Source of the DNA: Flavobacteriales bacterium | GTDB taxonomy: Bacteria > Bacteroidota > Bacteroidia > Flavobacteriales_F > PHOS-HE28 | NCBI GenBank assembly: GCA_024103275.1 | Contig: JAGFIV010000100.1 | Coordinates: 62,001-126,000, forward strand | Length of the DNA: 64,000 nt | Direction of reading: 5' to 3' | Shown: in pieces, positions 1 to 9,042 of the stretch | Layout of the letters: each line of letters begins with the position of its first letter | How positions within the stretch are numbered: the stretch's first letter is position 1 | The notes under the pieces: generated by a model | What the model saw: the letters and a program-made list of their open reading frames with translations, nothing else | Databases searched by the model: none | What the model was told of the DNA's origin: nothing | Made by a program: the position numbers and the translations under genes

Positions 1-205
1 GTGGAAAGCCGTGCAAGCCTGCTGGTCATTGCGGGATGCGGATACGAGAAAGCGTGAATTGGCAGGACTGGCCGAGGCCTGCAAGGGCCTTGGACTGAAG
101 AATGGCGTGATCATCACGGCGGATGCGACAGAGGACCTGAAGGTCGAAGGCATCAATATCCAGGTTCGGCCGTTCCGGGAGGCAGGGGTCCTGCTATCGC
201 GATAA
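1..205 (+). CDS. C-terminal end of an AAA ATPase (DUF4143-type), cut by window edge
   Basis: The reading frame is open from base 2 and ends at 205, so only about 67 C-terminal residues are present and the start lies outside the window. The segment (VQACWSLRD, TRKRELAGL, LGLKNGVIIT) resembles the end of the single-protein AAA ATPases with a C-terminal DUF4143/DUF234-like nuclease-fold region, where a conserved VQVCW strand is followed by a helix and a final strand. These proteins are common accessory genes in Bacteroidota and their role is not established. The P-loop domain is not in view, so the family call rests on the tail only. Confidence 0.55.
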   Translation, partial: WKAVQACWSLRDADTRKRELAGLAEACKGLGLKNGVIITADATEDLKVEGINIQVRPFREAGVLLSR

Positions 206-313
206 GGAAGAAGGGGCTGCGCGCCGCCCCATGTCCCAAGCGCGCCCGTGGCTCACAGGTCCCAACTCTCCGCATTCCGCCTTCCTCCCTACTTTGCCGC
301 CATTCCCAACGGC

Positions 314-1990
314 ATGGCCAGCCCCCTCTTCCGCCGGAAATCCGTGGACCGCATCCTCAGCGAGCATGCGCAGCGCGAGGCCGACGGCCACGGCGGGCTG
401 AAACGCACGCTTTCGGTGCGCGACCTCACCTTCATGGGGGTGGCGGCGGTGATCGGGGCGGGCATCTTCAGCACGGCCGGGGCGGCGGCATACGAGGGCG
501 GGCCGGGCGTGGTCTTCCTCTTCATCATCACGGCGGTGGTGTGCGGCTTCACGGCGCTGTGCTACGCGGAGTTCGCCGGGCGGGTACCGGTGAGCGGCAG
601 TGCCTACACATACAGCTATGTGGCCTTCGGCGAGTTGGTGGCCTGGGTGATCGGCTGGGCGCTGATCCTGGAGTATGCCATCGGCAACGTGGTGGTGGCC
701 ATCTCCTGGAGCAGCTATTTCACCAACATCCTGGCAGCCTTCGGCCTGCACTTGCCCGCCTGGCTGGCCGCCGACCCGCTGGGGGCCGAAGAGGCCTACG
801 AGCATGCGGTACGGATGGGCCTGCCCACCGATGGGCTGGCCTGGACCACCGCGCCGGTGATCGGCGGCTTGCATGTGATCATGAACATCCCCGCGCTGCT
901 GATCGTGGTGGCCATCACGGCATTGGTGTACATCGGCATTCGGGAAAGCAAGCGGGCGGCCAATGCCATGGTGCTTTTGAAACTGGTGCTGCTGGCGGCG
1001 GTGGCGCTGGTGGGCCTGTGGTACATCAAAGGCGCCAACTACGTGCCCTTCCTGCCCAACGGCATGGTGGGCGTGCTCAAGGGGGTCAGCGCCGTGTTCT
1101 TCGCCTACATCGGCTTTGATGCCATCAGCACCACGGCCGAGGAGTGCAAGGATCCCCAGCGCGACCTGCCCCGCGCCATGATCTACTCCCTGGTGCTCTG
1201 CACGGTCATCTACTGCGTCACCGCGCTGGTGCTCACCGGCATGGTGCCCTACACCGAATTCAAGGGCGTGATGGACCCCTTGGCCTACGTGTTCAACAAG
1301 GTGGGCCTGTCCACCTTCGGCTTCGTGATCAGCGTGGGTGCCGTGCTGGCGGCCACCAGCGTGCTGCTGGTGTTCCAGCTGGGCCAGCCGCGCATCTGGA
1401 TGAGCATGAGCCGCGACGGCCTGTTGCCCCCGCGTTTCGGGCACCTGCACCGCAAGTTCGGCACCCCCGCCTTCGCCACCGTCATCACCGGCGTGGTGGT
1501 GGGCGTCCCTGCCTTGGTGGCCCCGGCCGACATGATCACGGACCTCACGTCCATCGGCACGCTGGCCGCTTTCACCCTGGTGTGCGCCGGGGTGCTTCTG
1601 TTGCCGCGCCCGCTAAGCTTGGACCACGCAGGGCGCAAACGCTTCCGCATCCCCTATGTCAACGGCCGGTTCCTGGTCCCGCTGCTGGTGCTGGCCTACT
1701 TCCTGGTGGATCGCGAACGCATCGGCACCGCATTCACCAGCCTGCACCTGGACAGCGAAAGCATCCTGCTGACGGGCTACTCGGTGTTCGCCTTGCTTTT
1801 TGCCATCCAGGCGTTCCGCTTCCGCTGGTCCGCCATACCGGCCATCGGCACGCTGAGCTGCGCCTACCTGATGATCGAGATCCCCGCCAAGAGCTGGTTG
1901 GTCTTCCTGGGCTGGATGGCCGCCGGGCTGTGCGTATACTTCCTATACGGACGGAAGCATTCGAAGCTGGTGGGGGAGTATAGGGGATAG
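314..1990 (+). CDS. APC-family amino acid permease
   Basis: A protein of 558 residues with about a dozen hydrophobic segments. After a soluble N-terminus it has the APC superfamily signature of TM1 (GVAAVIGAGIFSTAG, unwound helix that binds the substrate amino group), then AEFAGRVPVSGSAYTYSY. This matches the cationic or broad-specificity amino acid permease group (YfnA/CAT-like). It would import amino acids through the inner membrane by proton symport or exchange. The substrate cannot be told from sequence. An upstream GTG at 248 is in frame, but the ATG at 314 fits the family N-terminus, and a -7-like TACTTTGC lies at 290-297. A hairpin (GCCGGG/CCCGGC) sits downstream near 2020-2040. Confidence 0.88.
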   Translation: MASPLFRRKSVDRILSEHAQREADGHGGLKRTLSVRDLTFMGVAAVIGAGIFSTAGAAAYEGGPGVVFLFIITAVVCGFTALCYAEFAGRVPVSGSAYTYSYVAFGELVAWVIGWALILEYAIGNVVVAISWSSYFTNILAAFGLHLPAWLAADPLGAEEAYEHAVRMGLPTDGLAWTTAPVIGGLHVIMNIPALLIVVAITALVYIGIRESKRAANAMVLLKLVLLAAVALVGLWYIKGANYVPFLPNGMVGVLKGVSAVFFAYIGFDAISTTAEECKDPQRDLPRAMIYSLVLCTVIYCVTALVLTGMVPYTEFKGVMDPLAYVFNKVGLSTFGFVISVGAVLAATSVLLVFQLGQPRIWMSMSRDGLLPPRFGHLHRKFGTPAFATVITGVVVGVPALVAPADMITDLTSIGTLAAFTLVCAGVLLLPRPLSLDHAGRKRFRIPYVNGRFLVPLLVLAYFLVDRERIGTAFTSLHLDSESILLTGYSVFALLFAIQAFRFRWSAIPAIGTLSCAYLMIEIPAKSWLVFLGWMAAGLCVYFLYGRKHSKLVGEYRG

Positions 1991-2115
1991 TGCGTGATTC
2001 GCAGTTCGCAGGGAACGCCGGGCATGGGTCACCCGGCATAAGACATTCCCCTACGGACCACGCCCAGTGAACTCCACACTTCCCACTCCAAACTTTCCTC
2101 CACCTTTGCACGCCG

Positions 2116-4152
2116 ATGGCCTTTCTCTACCCAGCCTTCCTGTGGGCGCTCACCGCGCTGGCCATCCCGATCATCATCCACCTCTTCCAGCTCCGGCGTT
2201 TCAAGCGGATCGAATTCCCGAACGTGCGCTTTTTGCAGGAGGTGACCCGGCAGACGCGGTCGCGCAAGAAGGTGCGCCATTGGCTGGTGCTGCTGGCGCG
2301 GCTGCTGGCCCTGGCATGCCTGGTGCTTGCCTTCGCACAACCCTACCTGCGGACCCATGAGGGTGCCGCGCCTGCGGGGGAGCGCGCCGTAAGCCTGTAC
2401 CTGGACGATAGCTGGAGCATGGACGGGCAGAACAGCGGCGGCCGCCTGCTGGACCAAGCGCGCACCGACGCACAGGATGCCGTGATGGCGTATGGCCCCA
2501 CCGACCGTTTCCAGGTGTTGACCAACCGGTTTGAAGGTCGGCAGCAGCTGCTGATGGGCCGCGATGAAGCGCTCGCCGCCGCCGGCCAGGTGGAGGTGGG
2601 GCCGTATGCCCGGCCCCTGTCGCAGGTGATGGAGCGCCAGCGTGAGGCCTTGTCGCGCAGCGGGGCCCCGGCGAAGTGGGCCTTCCTTTTCACCGACCTG
2701 CAGCGCACCACCACCGACGTGGCGCAGTGGACCAATGACAGCACGGTGCAAACGGTGATCGTGCCACTGGAAGCCTCCAACACGGACAACCTCGCGGTGG
2801 ACTCCGTGTGGTTCGGAAGCCCCGTACGGCGCCTGGGGCAGGTGGAGGACCTCCACGTCCGGGTGCGCAACTACGGGCGGCAGGAGCTGCTGAACGTGCC
2901 GTTGAAACTGACCATCGACGGACGGCAGCGCGCCATGGCCACCTTCGGCATCGGCCCCAATGCCGTGGTGGACACCATCCTCAACTTCACCAACGATGCC
3001 ACGGGCTGGCACCGGGGCGAAGTCGCCATCACCGACCGGCCCATCACCTTCGATGACGTGTTCCACATCGCCTGGCGCACCGCCGAAAAGCTGCACGTGC
3101 TGCTGGTAAGCGGCGGCGATGCGGCCAGTGACAAGGATGTAGCGGCGGTGTTCCAAGGCGACAGCGTGCACGCCTTCATGGCACAACCCTACCGGCAGGT
3201 GGACCTTTCCGCCCTGGGCCGCCAGGACCTGGTGGTGCTGAACGGGCTGCCCGACATCCCCAGCGGATTGGCCGGGGCGGTGAAGGAGTTCGTCGAGGGC
3301 GGGGGCAGCGCCGCCATCTTCCCGGCCGCCCGATCCGATGCGGCGGGCTACCATGCGGCATTCGCGATGTTCGGGGCGGGGTTCGGCACCCGGGACACCA
3401 CCGCCATGAAGGTGGAACGCATCGACCTGCGGGCCCCGTTCTTCCGCGACGTGTTCAGCAACATGCCCAACAACGTGGACCTGCCGCTGGTACGCACGCG
3501 CTACGCCATCACCCCGGCGCCCGCGGCCGATGTGCTGCTGCGCCTGCAAAGCGGCAGTGCCTTCCTCAGCGCCACACCCTTCGGCAAAGGCCGCGTGTAC
3601 CTGTGCGCCGCCCCCTTGGGCAACGAGGGGGGCACATTCAGCCGCCATGCGCTGTATGTCACGTCCATGCTGCGCATGGCCGAGCTGGCCCGCCCCATGG
3701 GCGCGCTGTACCACATCATCGGCGCGGAAGCCGCCATCCCCTTGGAGGGTGGCGACCTGCAAGGCGATGCGGCGCCCCACCTGAAGGGGCCGGGGGGCAT
3801 CGACGTGATCCCCGAGGTGCGGCGAACGGTGGGCGGAACGTCGCTGGTGCTGCACGACGGGGATCTGGCGCCCGGGCCATACGCGCTCACGCTTGCGGAT
3901 GACACCGTGGCCGTGCTCGCGCTGGACCTGCCACGCAGAGAAGGCGACCTCAACGCCTATTCCGCCGACGGGCTGAAGGAATTGTTGCGGCAGCACGGGC
4001 TGGGCACCATTTCCGTATTGGAGAAGGCGGGCAACGAGCTCACCGCGAGCTTGCGCAACCTGGACCAGGGCATCAAGCTGTGGAAGTGGTTCATCCTGGG
4101 GGCACTACTTTTCCTGCTGATCGAGATCCTCTTGATACGCACCATCCGATGA
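2116..4152 (+). CDS. batA: BatA/aerotolerance-type membrane protein
   Basis: 678 residues. The N-terminus is the BatA domain (aerotolerance regulator N-terminal): a TM helix at about 5-22 followed by a basic stretch (QLRRFKRIEFPNVRFLQ) and a second TM at 56-76. A von Willebrand A-like segment follows with a DxSxS metal-site motif at 97-101 (DDSWS). The C-terminus ends in a last TM helix just before the stop. Bacteroidota carry one stand-alone long BatA-like protein of this kind. Its role in the envelope or in MoxR-linked stress response is inferred from family only. The stop overlaps the start of the next gene (ATGA), so the two are translationally coupled. A CACCTTTG element at 2101-2108 ends 7 nt before the ATG. 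Confidence 0.82.
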   Translation: MAFLYPAFLWALTALAIPIIIHLFQLRRFKRIEFPNVRFLQEVTRQTRSRKKVRHWLVLLARLLALACLVLAFAQPYLRTHEGAAPAGERAVSLYLDDSWSMDGQNSGGRLLDQARTDAQDAVMAYGPTDRFQVLTNRFEGRQQLLMGRDEALAAAGQVEVGPYARPLSQVMERQREALSRSGAPAKWAFLFTDLQRTTTDVAQWTNDSTVQTVIVPLEASNTDNLAVDSVWFGSPVRRLGQVEDLHVRVRNYGRQELLNVPLKLTIDGRQRAMATFGIGPNAVVDTILNFTNDATGWHRGEVAITDRPITFDDVFHIAWRTAEKLHVLLVSGGDAASDKDVAAVFQGDSVHAFMAQPYRQVDLSALGRQDLVVLNGLPDIPSGLAGAVKEFVEGGGSAAIFPAARSDAAGYHAAFAMFGAGFGTRDTTAMKVERIDLRAPFFRDVFSNMPNNVDLPLVRTRYAITPAPAADVLLRLQSGSAFLSATPFGKGRVYLCAAPLGNEGGTFSRHALYVTSMLRMAELARPMGALYHIIGAEAAIPLEGGDLQGDAAPHLKGPGGIDVIPEVRRTVGGTSLVLHDGDLAPGPYALTLADDTVAVLALDLPRREGDLNAYSADGLKELLRQHGLGTISVLEKAGNELTASLRNLDQGIKLWKWFILGALLFLLIEILLIRTIR

Positions 4153-5420
4153 AAGACGTACTGTTGCGCCAAGTGACCGTGCTGGACCCCGGAGGGCCGT
4201 TGCACGGCTCGGTCGTTGACCTGCACATCGCGGACGGGCGCCTGGTAAAGGCGGGCGCGCGGCTGCCCAAGGGTGATGCCCAGGTGGTCGCCGTGGAAGG
4301 GCTGCACGCCTCGCCGGGCTGGGTGGACCTGCGTGCGCACTTCCGCGACCCCGGCGAGGAGTACAAGGAAGGCCTGCGCAACGGCCTGGATGCCGCCGCG
4401 GCCGGGGGCTTCACCGCCGTGGCGGTGCTGCCCAGCACACACCCGGCGGTGGATCAGGGTGCCTCGGTGGAATACCTCCTTCGCAAGGGACGGGGCCATA
4501 CGGTGCGCGTGTTGCCGTTGGGTGCGCTCACCAAGGGCAACAAGGGGGAGCAGTTGGCCGAGATGTACGATATGCAGCAGGCCGGGGCCGTGGCCTTCAC
4601 GGACGACCTGCACCCGGCCCGCAACAGCAGGCTGATGATGCTGGCCCTGCAATATGCGCAGAACTTCGACGGCCGCGTGATGGCCATGGCACAGGATGCC
4701 GACCTGGCCTTGATGGGCCAGATGCATGAGGGCGTGATGAGTACCCGCCTGGGTCTGCGCGGCATCCCCGCCATGGCGGAACCGATCCGCCTGGCGCGCG
4801 ACCTGCGCCTGCTGGAGTACACCGGCGGCCGCCTGCATGTGGACGTGGTGAGCACGGCCGAGGGGGTGGAGCTCCTGCGCCAGGCCAAGGCCCGGAAACT
4901 GCGCGTGACCGCCAGCGTGGCCGCCCACCACCTGATGTTGGACGACGGCGTGCTGCGGGGCTTCGACAGCAACTACAAGGTGATGCCGCCGCTCCGGAGC
5001 CCCGAGCACATCGAGGCGCTGCGGGAGGGTGTGAAGGACGGCACCATTGACGCCGTCGTGAGCGACCACCGGCCGGAGGACACCGAGCACAAGAAGCTTG
5101 AGTTCGGCCTGGCCGCCTTCGGCATCATCGGGCTGGAGACCTCGTATGCCGTGGCCAACACGGTGCTGCAAGGCCGTATGCCCGTGCGCAAGGTGGTGGA
5201 GCGATTCTGCCAAGGGCCCCGTGCCGCGCTGGGCCTGCCCATCCCGCACCTGGTGGAAGGGGAGCCGCTGGAGGCCACCTTCTTCAACCCCGGCCACCAG
5301 TGGATGTTCGGCGAGGCGGACATCGTAAGCCGCTCGCGCAACACGCCGTTCATCGGCCACCGCCTCACCGGCAAGGCACTGGGCATCGTGGCCAACGGGC
5401 AGGTGCGCTGGAGGGGGTGA
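4149..5420 (+). CDS. pyrC: Dihydroorotase-like protein with altered metal site
   Basis: 423 residues of the amidohydrolase superfamily, closest in layout to the multi-domain-type dihydroorotases that make dihydroorotate in pyrimidine synthesis. The start at 4149 is fixed by the ATGA overlap with batA. The first metal motif, normally DxHxH, reads DLRAHFRDPG at 60-69, so the first His is Arg62. Later elements are present: an AHH near 259-261 and SDHRPED at 305-311 with the catalytic Asp306. The strand that normally gives another His ligand reads MAMAQDADL. It may be inactive, a scaffold for aspartate carbamoyltransferase as known for non-catalytic PyrC forms, or a Bacteroidota variant with changed metal use. 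Confidence 0.8.
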   Translation: MKDVLLRQVTVLDPGGPLHGSVVDLHIADGRLVKAGARLPKGDAQVVAVEGLHASPGWVDLRAHFRDPGEEYKEGLRNGLDAAAAGGFTAVAVLPSTHPAVDQGASVEYLLRKGRGHTVRVLPLGALTKGNKGEQLAEMYDMQQAGAVAFTDDLHPARNSRLMMLALQYAQNFDGRVMAMAQDADLALMGQMHEGVMSTRLGLRGIPAMAEPIRLARDLRLLEYTGGRLHVDVVSTAEGVELLRQAKARKLRVTASVAAHHLMLDDGVLRGFDSNYKVMPPLRSPEHIEALREGVKDGTIDAVVSDHRPEDTEHKKLEFGLAAFGIIGLETSYAVANTVLQGRMPVRKVVERFCQGPRAALGLPIPHLVEGEPLEATFFNPGHQWMFGEADIVSRSRNTPFIGHRLTGKALGIVANGQVRWRG

Positions 5421-5558
5421 AGACCTGCGGGGCGCCAGGTTGACGCTTGCCTTTCACCATTCCCCCACGCCCCATGCCCCACTCCCCTTGGCCTGGGTGA
5501 TCGGAGGGAGGGGCAAGGGGCCCTGGCCATTTCAACGTTCCCCTGACTTTCCGGCCCC

Positions 5559-5566
5559 TACTTTCG
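5559..5566 (+). promoter_or_regulatory. -7 promoter element of ctaA
   Basis: TACTTTCG, a variant of the Bacteroidota -7 consensus TAnnTTTG, ends 7 nt before the ATG at 5574. The junction sequence TTCGCGGCCCCATG is identical to the one in front of hisS at 48.4 kb. The mRNA leader would be only a few nucleotides. Confidence 0.55.
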
Positions 5567-5573
5567 CGGCCCC

Positions 5574-6671
5574 ATGTCCGACACAAGTGCGCATTCCTTG
5601 CGGCCGGTGGTGAACTGGCTCGTCCTCGGTTGCATCATGATCGCGGTGATGGTGAGCATCGGCGGCATCACGCGGCTTACCGGCAGCGGCCTCAGCATCA
5701 CCGAATGGCAACCCATCCTCGGCGCCATCCCGCCCACCGATGAGGCGCAGTGGGAGGAGGCTTTTGCGAAGTACAAGCAGATCCCGCAGTACGAGCTGGT
5801 GAACGCCCACATCGGCCTGCATGAGTTCAAGGTGCTCTACTTCTGGGAGTGGCTCCACCGCAACTGGGGCCGGCTGATGGGCCTGGTGTTCTTCGTGCCG
5901 TTCGTGTGGTTCTGGCGGAAGGGCCTGCTGAAGGGCTGGCTGATGCGGCGCAGTTGGGGCATCCTCATCGGTGGGGGGCTGGTGGGCGCGCTGGGCTGGT
6001 TCATGGTGGTGAGCGGGCTGGAGCAGAACGTGCGCGTGAGCCACTTCCGGCTGGCGATCCATTTGTGCGCCGCGTTTGCCTTGTTCTGCCTGGTGCTGTG
6101 GACGGTCTTCGACATCAGGCAGGGGAGGCGCGGCTACCGCAGCGACGGCACCGCCGCGGGCAAATGGTCGCGGTGGCTGCTAGTGCTGCTGGTGCTGCAG
6201 ATCGTCTTCGGGGCGTTCACCGCAGGCCTGGATGCGGGCCGCATCTATCCCACCTGGCCGTTGATGGCGGGGCAGTTCGTGCCGGACAACCTGAAGGACC
6301 TGATCCACGATGACGGCCTGTGGTACAGCTTGGTGAACCACAAGGACGGCGTGCAGTTCTTCCACCGCAACTTCGCATGGGTGGTGGCGGCCGGCATCAC
6401 CTGGTTCGGTTATGCGAACCGGCGCAACGCGGCGCTGAAGGGAGGCGACCGCCTGCTGTTCCTGGCGGTGTTCGTGCAGATCACGTTGGGCGTGCTGGCC
6501 CTGGTGACCCAGGTGTGGATCTCCATGGGCGTGCTGCACCAATTGGGGGCGCTGCTGCTGTTAACGGCCCTGCTGAACGTGCTGCACCGCACGGGCCGTG
6601 TCCTGCCAGCGCAAGGTGCGGGCCAGGCGGCGGATGTCGTCGCGGATGCGGGCCGTGACGGGCGCCAGTGA
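5574..6671 (+). CDS. ctaA: Heme A synthase (COX15/CtaA)
   Basis: 365 residues, integral membrane protein that oxidises the C8 methyl of heme O to make heme A for cytochrome aa3 oxidase. The family marks are clear: GGITRLTGSGLSITEW in the first helix and loop, NAHIGLHEFKVLYFWEWLHR with the conserved His residues, and a second repeat with EQNVRVSHFRLAIH and HRNFAWVVA. The protein looks like the long alpha-proteobacterial/mitochondrial COX15 type rather than the short Bacillus type. The family ends at about LLNVLHR. The last 20 residues extend antisense into the 3' end of gldD, giving a convergent overlap of 111 nt. Confidence 0.93.
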   Translation: MSDTSAHSLRPVVNWLVLGCIMIAVMVSIGGITRLTGSGLSITEWQPILGAIPPTDEAQWEEAFAKYKQIPQYELVNAHIGLHEFKVLYFWEWLHRNWGRLMGLVFFVPFVWFWRKGLLKGWLMRRSWGILIGGGLVGALGWFMVVSGLEQNVRVSHFRLAIHLCAAFALFCLVLWTVFDIRQGRRGYRSDGTAAGKWSRWLLVLLVLQIVFGAFTAGLDAGRIYPTWPLMAGQFVPDNLKDLIHDDGLWYSLVNHKDGVQFFHRNFAWVVAAGITWFGYANRRNAALKGGDRLLFLAVFVQITLGVLALVTQVWISMGVLHQLGALLLLTALLNVLHRTGRVLPAQGAGQAADVVADAGRDGRQ

Positions 6672-7199
6672 GTCGGCATTGGGCCGCACATCGAAGTAAA
6701 GTGCGCCGTACAGGAAGTTGCCCGTGCTGTCGGTGAGGTAGAACACCGCCGGGCTGGCCACGTTGCCCTCCACGTCGAACAGGGTGCCGTAGACCCGCGC
6801 ACTGTCGTTGATGAAGGTCTCCGTACGGATGCGTGTGGCCAGCACCTCATGCTTGTCCTTGAACTCGTGGGCATCGTGGATCAGCTCGGGCAGGTCGCCT
6901 TGGATGCGCCGCCAGGTCATGTGGATGGCCGCACGCTGGCCGGGGAACACCAGGTCCGTCCAACAGGCCTCGCCCGTGGCGGCGGTGTTGCCGCCGCCTT
7001 TCACCAGCAGGGCATGATCCGGCACCTCGGCGGACCATGGGCAGGGGCTGTCCATGGTGTGGGCACTGTCCGGGGGCAGGTCGATGCGGAAATAGCCGTG
7101 CGGCTTGGGCACGGGGTCCTGCCCGCATGAAGCGAGCACCAGGGCCAGCCCCAGCAGGAGCGGCATGGGGCATGGGGCATGCTCAGGCAACGCCATCAT
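6561..7199 (-). CDS. gldD: Gliding motility / T9SS lipoprotein GldD
   Basis: 212 residues from the first ATG, or 201 from an internal ATG at 7166 that starts directly with the lipoprotein signal. The lipobox is LVLASC and the mature protein begins with the typical GldD motif PKPHGYFRIDLPP. GldD is an envelope lipoprotein needed for gliding and T9SS function in Flavobacterium. It lies directly downstream of gldE and overlaps its end by 17 nt if the first ATG is used, the same order as in Flavobacterium johnsoniae. Its 3' end overlaps ctaA on the other strand. A 7-bp direct repeat (ATGCCCC) at the start region makes the exact start uncertain. Confidence 0.9.
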   Translation of the reverse strand: MMALPEHAPCPMPLLLGLALVLASCGQDPVPKPHGYFRIDLPPDSAHTMDSPCPWSAEVPDHALLVKGGGNTAATGEACWTDLVFPGQRAAIHMTWRRIQGDLPELIHDAHEFKDKHEVLATRIRTETFINDSARVYGTLFDVEGNVASPAVFYLTDSTGNFLYGALYFDVRPNADSLAPVTARIRDDIRRLARTLRWQDTARAVQHVQQGR

Positions 7200-8463
7200 G
7201 CATGTGCACCTTCACCCGGCGCACCCGCTTGTTGTCCGCGCTTTCCACGGTGAAGGTGTAGTCCTTCAGGCTCACCCGTTCGCCCTTCTGCGGGATCCGG
7301 CCGGTGAGTTCGAGCACGAAGCCCCCCAGGGTTTCGCTCTCGCCCTTATGCTCCTCGAACAGCTGGCCATCGATGCCCAGGATGCGGTACATGTCCGTCA
7401 GGGGCGCCCTTCCCTCAAAGACGTAGGTGCGGTCGTCCAGCTTGCTGTAGATCAGGTCCACGTCATCGTATTCGTCGGTGATGTCGCCCACGATCTCCTC
7501 GATCACGTCCTCCAGGGTGATGATGCCGCTGGTGCCGCCGTATTCGTCCACCACCACCGCCAGGTGTACGTGCTTCCTTTGGAACTCCTTCAGCAGCTCG
7601 TCCAGCTTGATGTTCTCCGGGATGAAGTAGGCGGGGCGCAGGAGCGTCGTCCAATCGAAGGTTTCCTGGTCGATGTGCGGCAGCACGTCCTTGATGTAGA
7701 GCACGCCCACCACGCGGTCGGCGGTATCCTCATAGACCGGCACGCGCGAAAAGCCGCTGTTGACGATGGCGTCCAGCAGCTCCTTGAAGGAGATGTCGTT
7801 GCTGAAGGCGGTCATCTCCGTGCGCGGCCGCATCACCTGGCGCGCCTCGATGTTTCCGAATTTCACGATGCCCTTCAGGATGCGCTTCTCCTCCGGGGTG
7901 GTGCCCACGTCGGCGGTCAGCTCCAAGGCTTGCCCCAAGGTATCGGCGTCCACGTTCTTCGCCCGTTTCTTGTACCGCTTCTCGATGAACGAGGTGGACC
8001 CCACCAGCACTTTGGTCACCGGCGACCAGAAAAAGCGCATCGCCATCAGGATGGGGCCCAGCCTTTGTGCGGTGCGCACCGGGTGGCTGGTGGCATACAC
8101 CTTGGGCAGCACCTCGCCCAGGAACAGGATGACGGCCGTAACAGCCACCACTTGCACCACGAACAGCCAGGCCTCGCTCAGGGCGGAAAGGTTCACCACG
8201 CGGGCCACCACGATGGTGGAGAGCACGGTGATGCCCACATTGGCGAAGTTGTTGGTCACCAGGATGGTGGCCAGCAGCTTGCGCGGCCGGGCGAGCAAGT
8301 CGAGCACCTGGGCGCCCTTGTTGCCTTTCCCCTTCAGTTCGTGCAGGTGGGTGGCATTCAAGGAGAACAGGGCCACCTCGCTGGCCGAGCTGATGGCGGA
8401 CACCACCAGGAGCACGGCGATCCCGGCCAGGGCGGAAATGGTCAATGCGTCCAGGTTCCCCAT
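7183..8463 (-). CDS. gldE: GldE, CNNM/CorC-type membrane protein with CBS domains
   Basis: 426 residues from the ATG at 8463 (two GTG codons lie just upstream). Domains in order: a DUF21/CNNM membrane domain of about four helices (residues 5-190, with ASEVALFSLN and LGEVLPKVYA), a CBS pair (about 210-335, with RPRTEMTAFS and VVVDEYGGTSGIITLEDVIEEIVGD), and a C-terminal transporter-associated CorC_HlyC domain. Proteins of this fold are linked to Mg2+ transport. GldE is needed together with GldD for gliding and T9SS in flavobacteria. It sits between ssb and gldD as in that group. Confidence 0.92.
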   Translation of the reverse strand: MGNLDALTISALAGIAVLLVVSAISSASEVALFSLNATHLHELKGKGNKGAQVLDLLARPRKLLATILVTNNFANVGITVLSTIVVARVVNLSALSEAWLFVVQVVAVTAVILFLGEVLPKVYATSHPVRTAQRLGPILMAMRFFWSPVTKVLVGSTSFIEKRYKKRAKNVDADTLGQALELTADVGTTPEEKRILKGIVKFGNIEARQVMRPRTEMTAFSNDISFKELLDAIVNSGFSRVPVYEDTADRVVGVLYIKDVLPHIDQETFDWTTLLRPAYFIPENIKLDELLKEFQRKHVHLAVVVDEYGGTSGIITLEDVIEEIVGDITDEYDDVDLIYSKLDDRTYVFEGRAPLTDMYRILGIDGQLFEEHKGESETLGGFVLELTGRIPQKGERVSLKDYTFTVESADNKRVRRVKVHMHDGVA

Positions 8464-8537
8464 CACCACGTTGACCGGTCAGGGGATGCCGTGGGGGCTG
8501 CCCACGGCCCGGGATGTCGACTTCGGCCTTTCAAAGC

Positions 8538-8978
8538 TCAGAAAGGAAGGTCATCCACTTCGTCCGGTGCGGTGCCCGCCGGTTCGGGGACCGGTGCCGG
8601 TGCGGCGGCGGCCACGGGAACGGCGGCCGGTGCCGGCCCGCCCGTGGTGGGCCGGTCCAGCATGGTCAGGCTATCGGCCTGTATCTCCGTGGTGTACCGG
8701 TCGATGCCGTCCTTCTCCCACTTGCGGGTGCGCAGCTTGCCCTCCACATACACCTTGCTGCCTTTGCGCACATATTTCTCCACAACGTCCGCCAGGCCGC
8801 GCCACAACACCACGCGGTGCCACTCGGTCTGTTCACGGCGCTCGCCGGTGGTGCGGTCCTTGAAGACCTCGGTGGTGGCCAGGTTGAAATTGGCCACGGT
8901 CACGCCGTTCTCCAGGTGGCGCACTTCGGGGTCGGCGCCCAGGTTGCCGATCAGGATCACTTTGTTCACGCCGCTCAT
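8538..8978 (-). CDS. ssb: Single-stranded DNA-binding protein
   Basis: 146 residues. An N-terminal OB fold ([49 protein letters not shown]) is followed by an Ala/Pro/Gly-rich linker and the acidic tip DEVDDLPF that docks partner proteins. It coats ssDNA in replication and repair. The linker is short and Ala/Pro-rich. It is the first gene of the ssb-gldE-gldD run. A TATCTTCG element lies 19 nt before the start. Confidence 0.95.
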   Translation of the reverse strand: MSGVNKVILIGNLGADPEVRHLENGVTVANFNLATTEVFKDRTTGERREQTEWHRVVLWRGLADVVEKYVRKGSKVYVEGKLRTRKWEKDGIDRYTTEIQADSLTMLDRPTTGGPAPAAVPVAAAAPAPVPEPAGTAPDEVDDLPF

Positions 8979-9042
8979 TGCTTGTGTGCTTGGGATTGCG
9001 AAGATAAGGACCGCTCGACGGAATGATCATCGCAAGGCGATC

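Noticed and set aside
5421-5573. Terminator after the dihydroorotase-like gene
   Set aside because: CCCCTTGGCC and GGGCAAGGGG pair imperfectly and there is no T-run.
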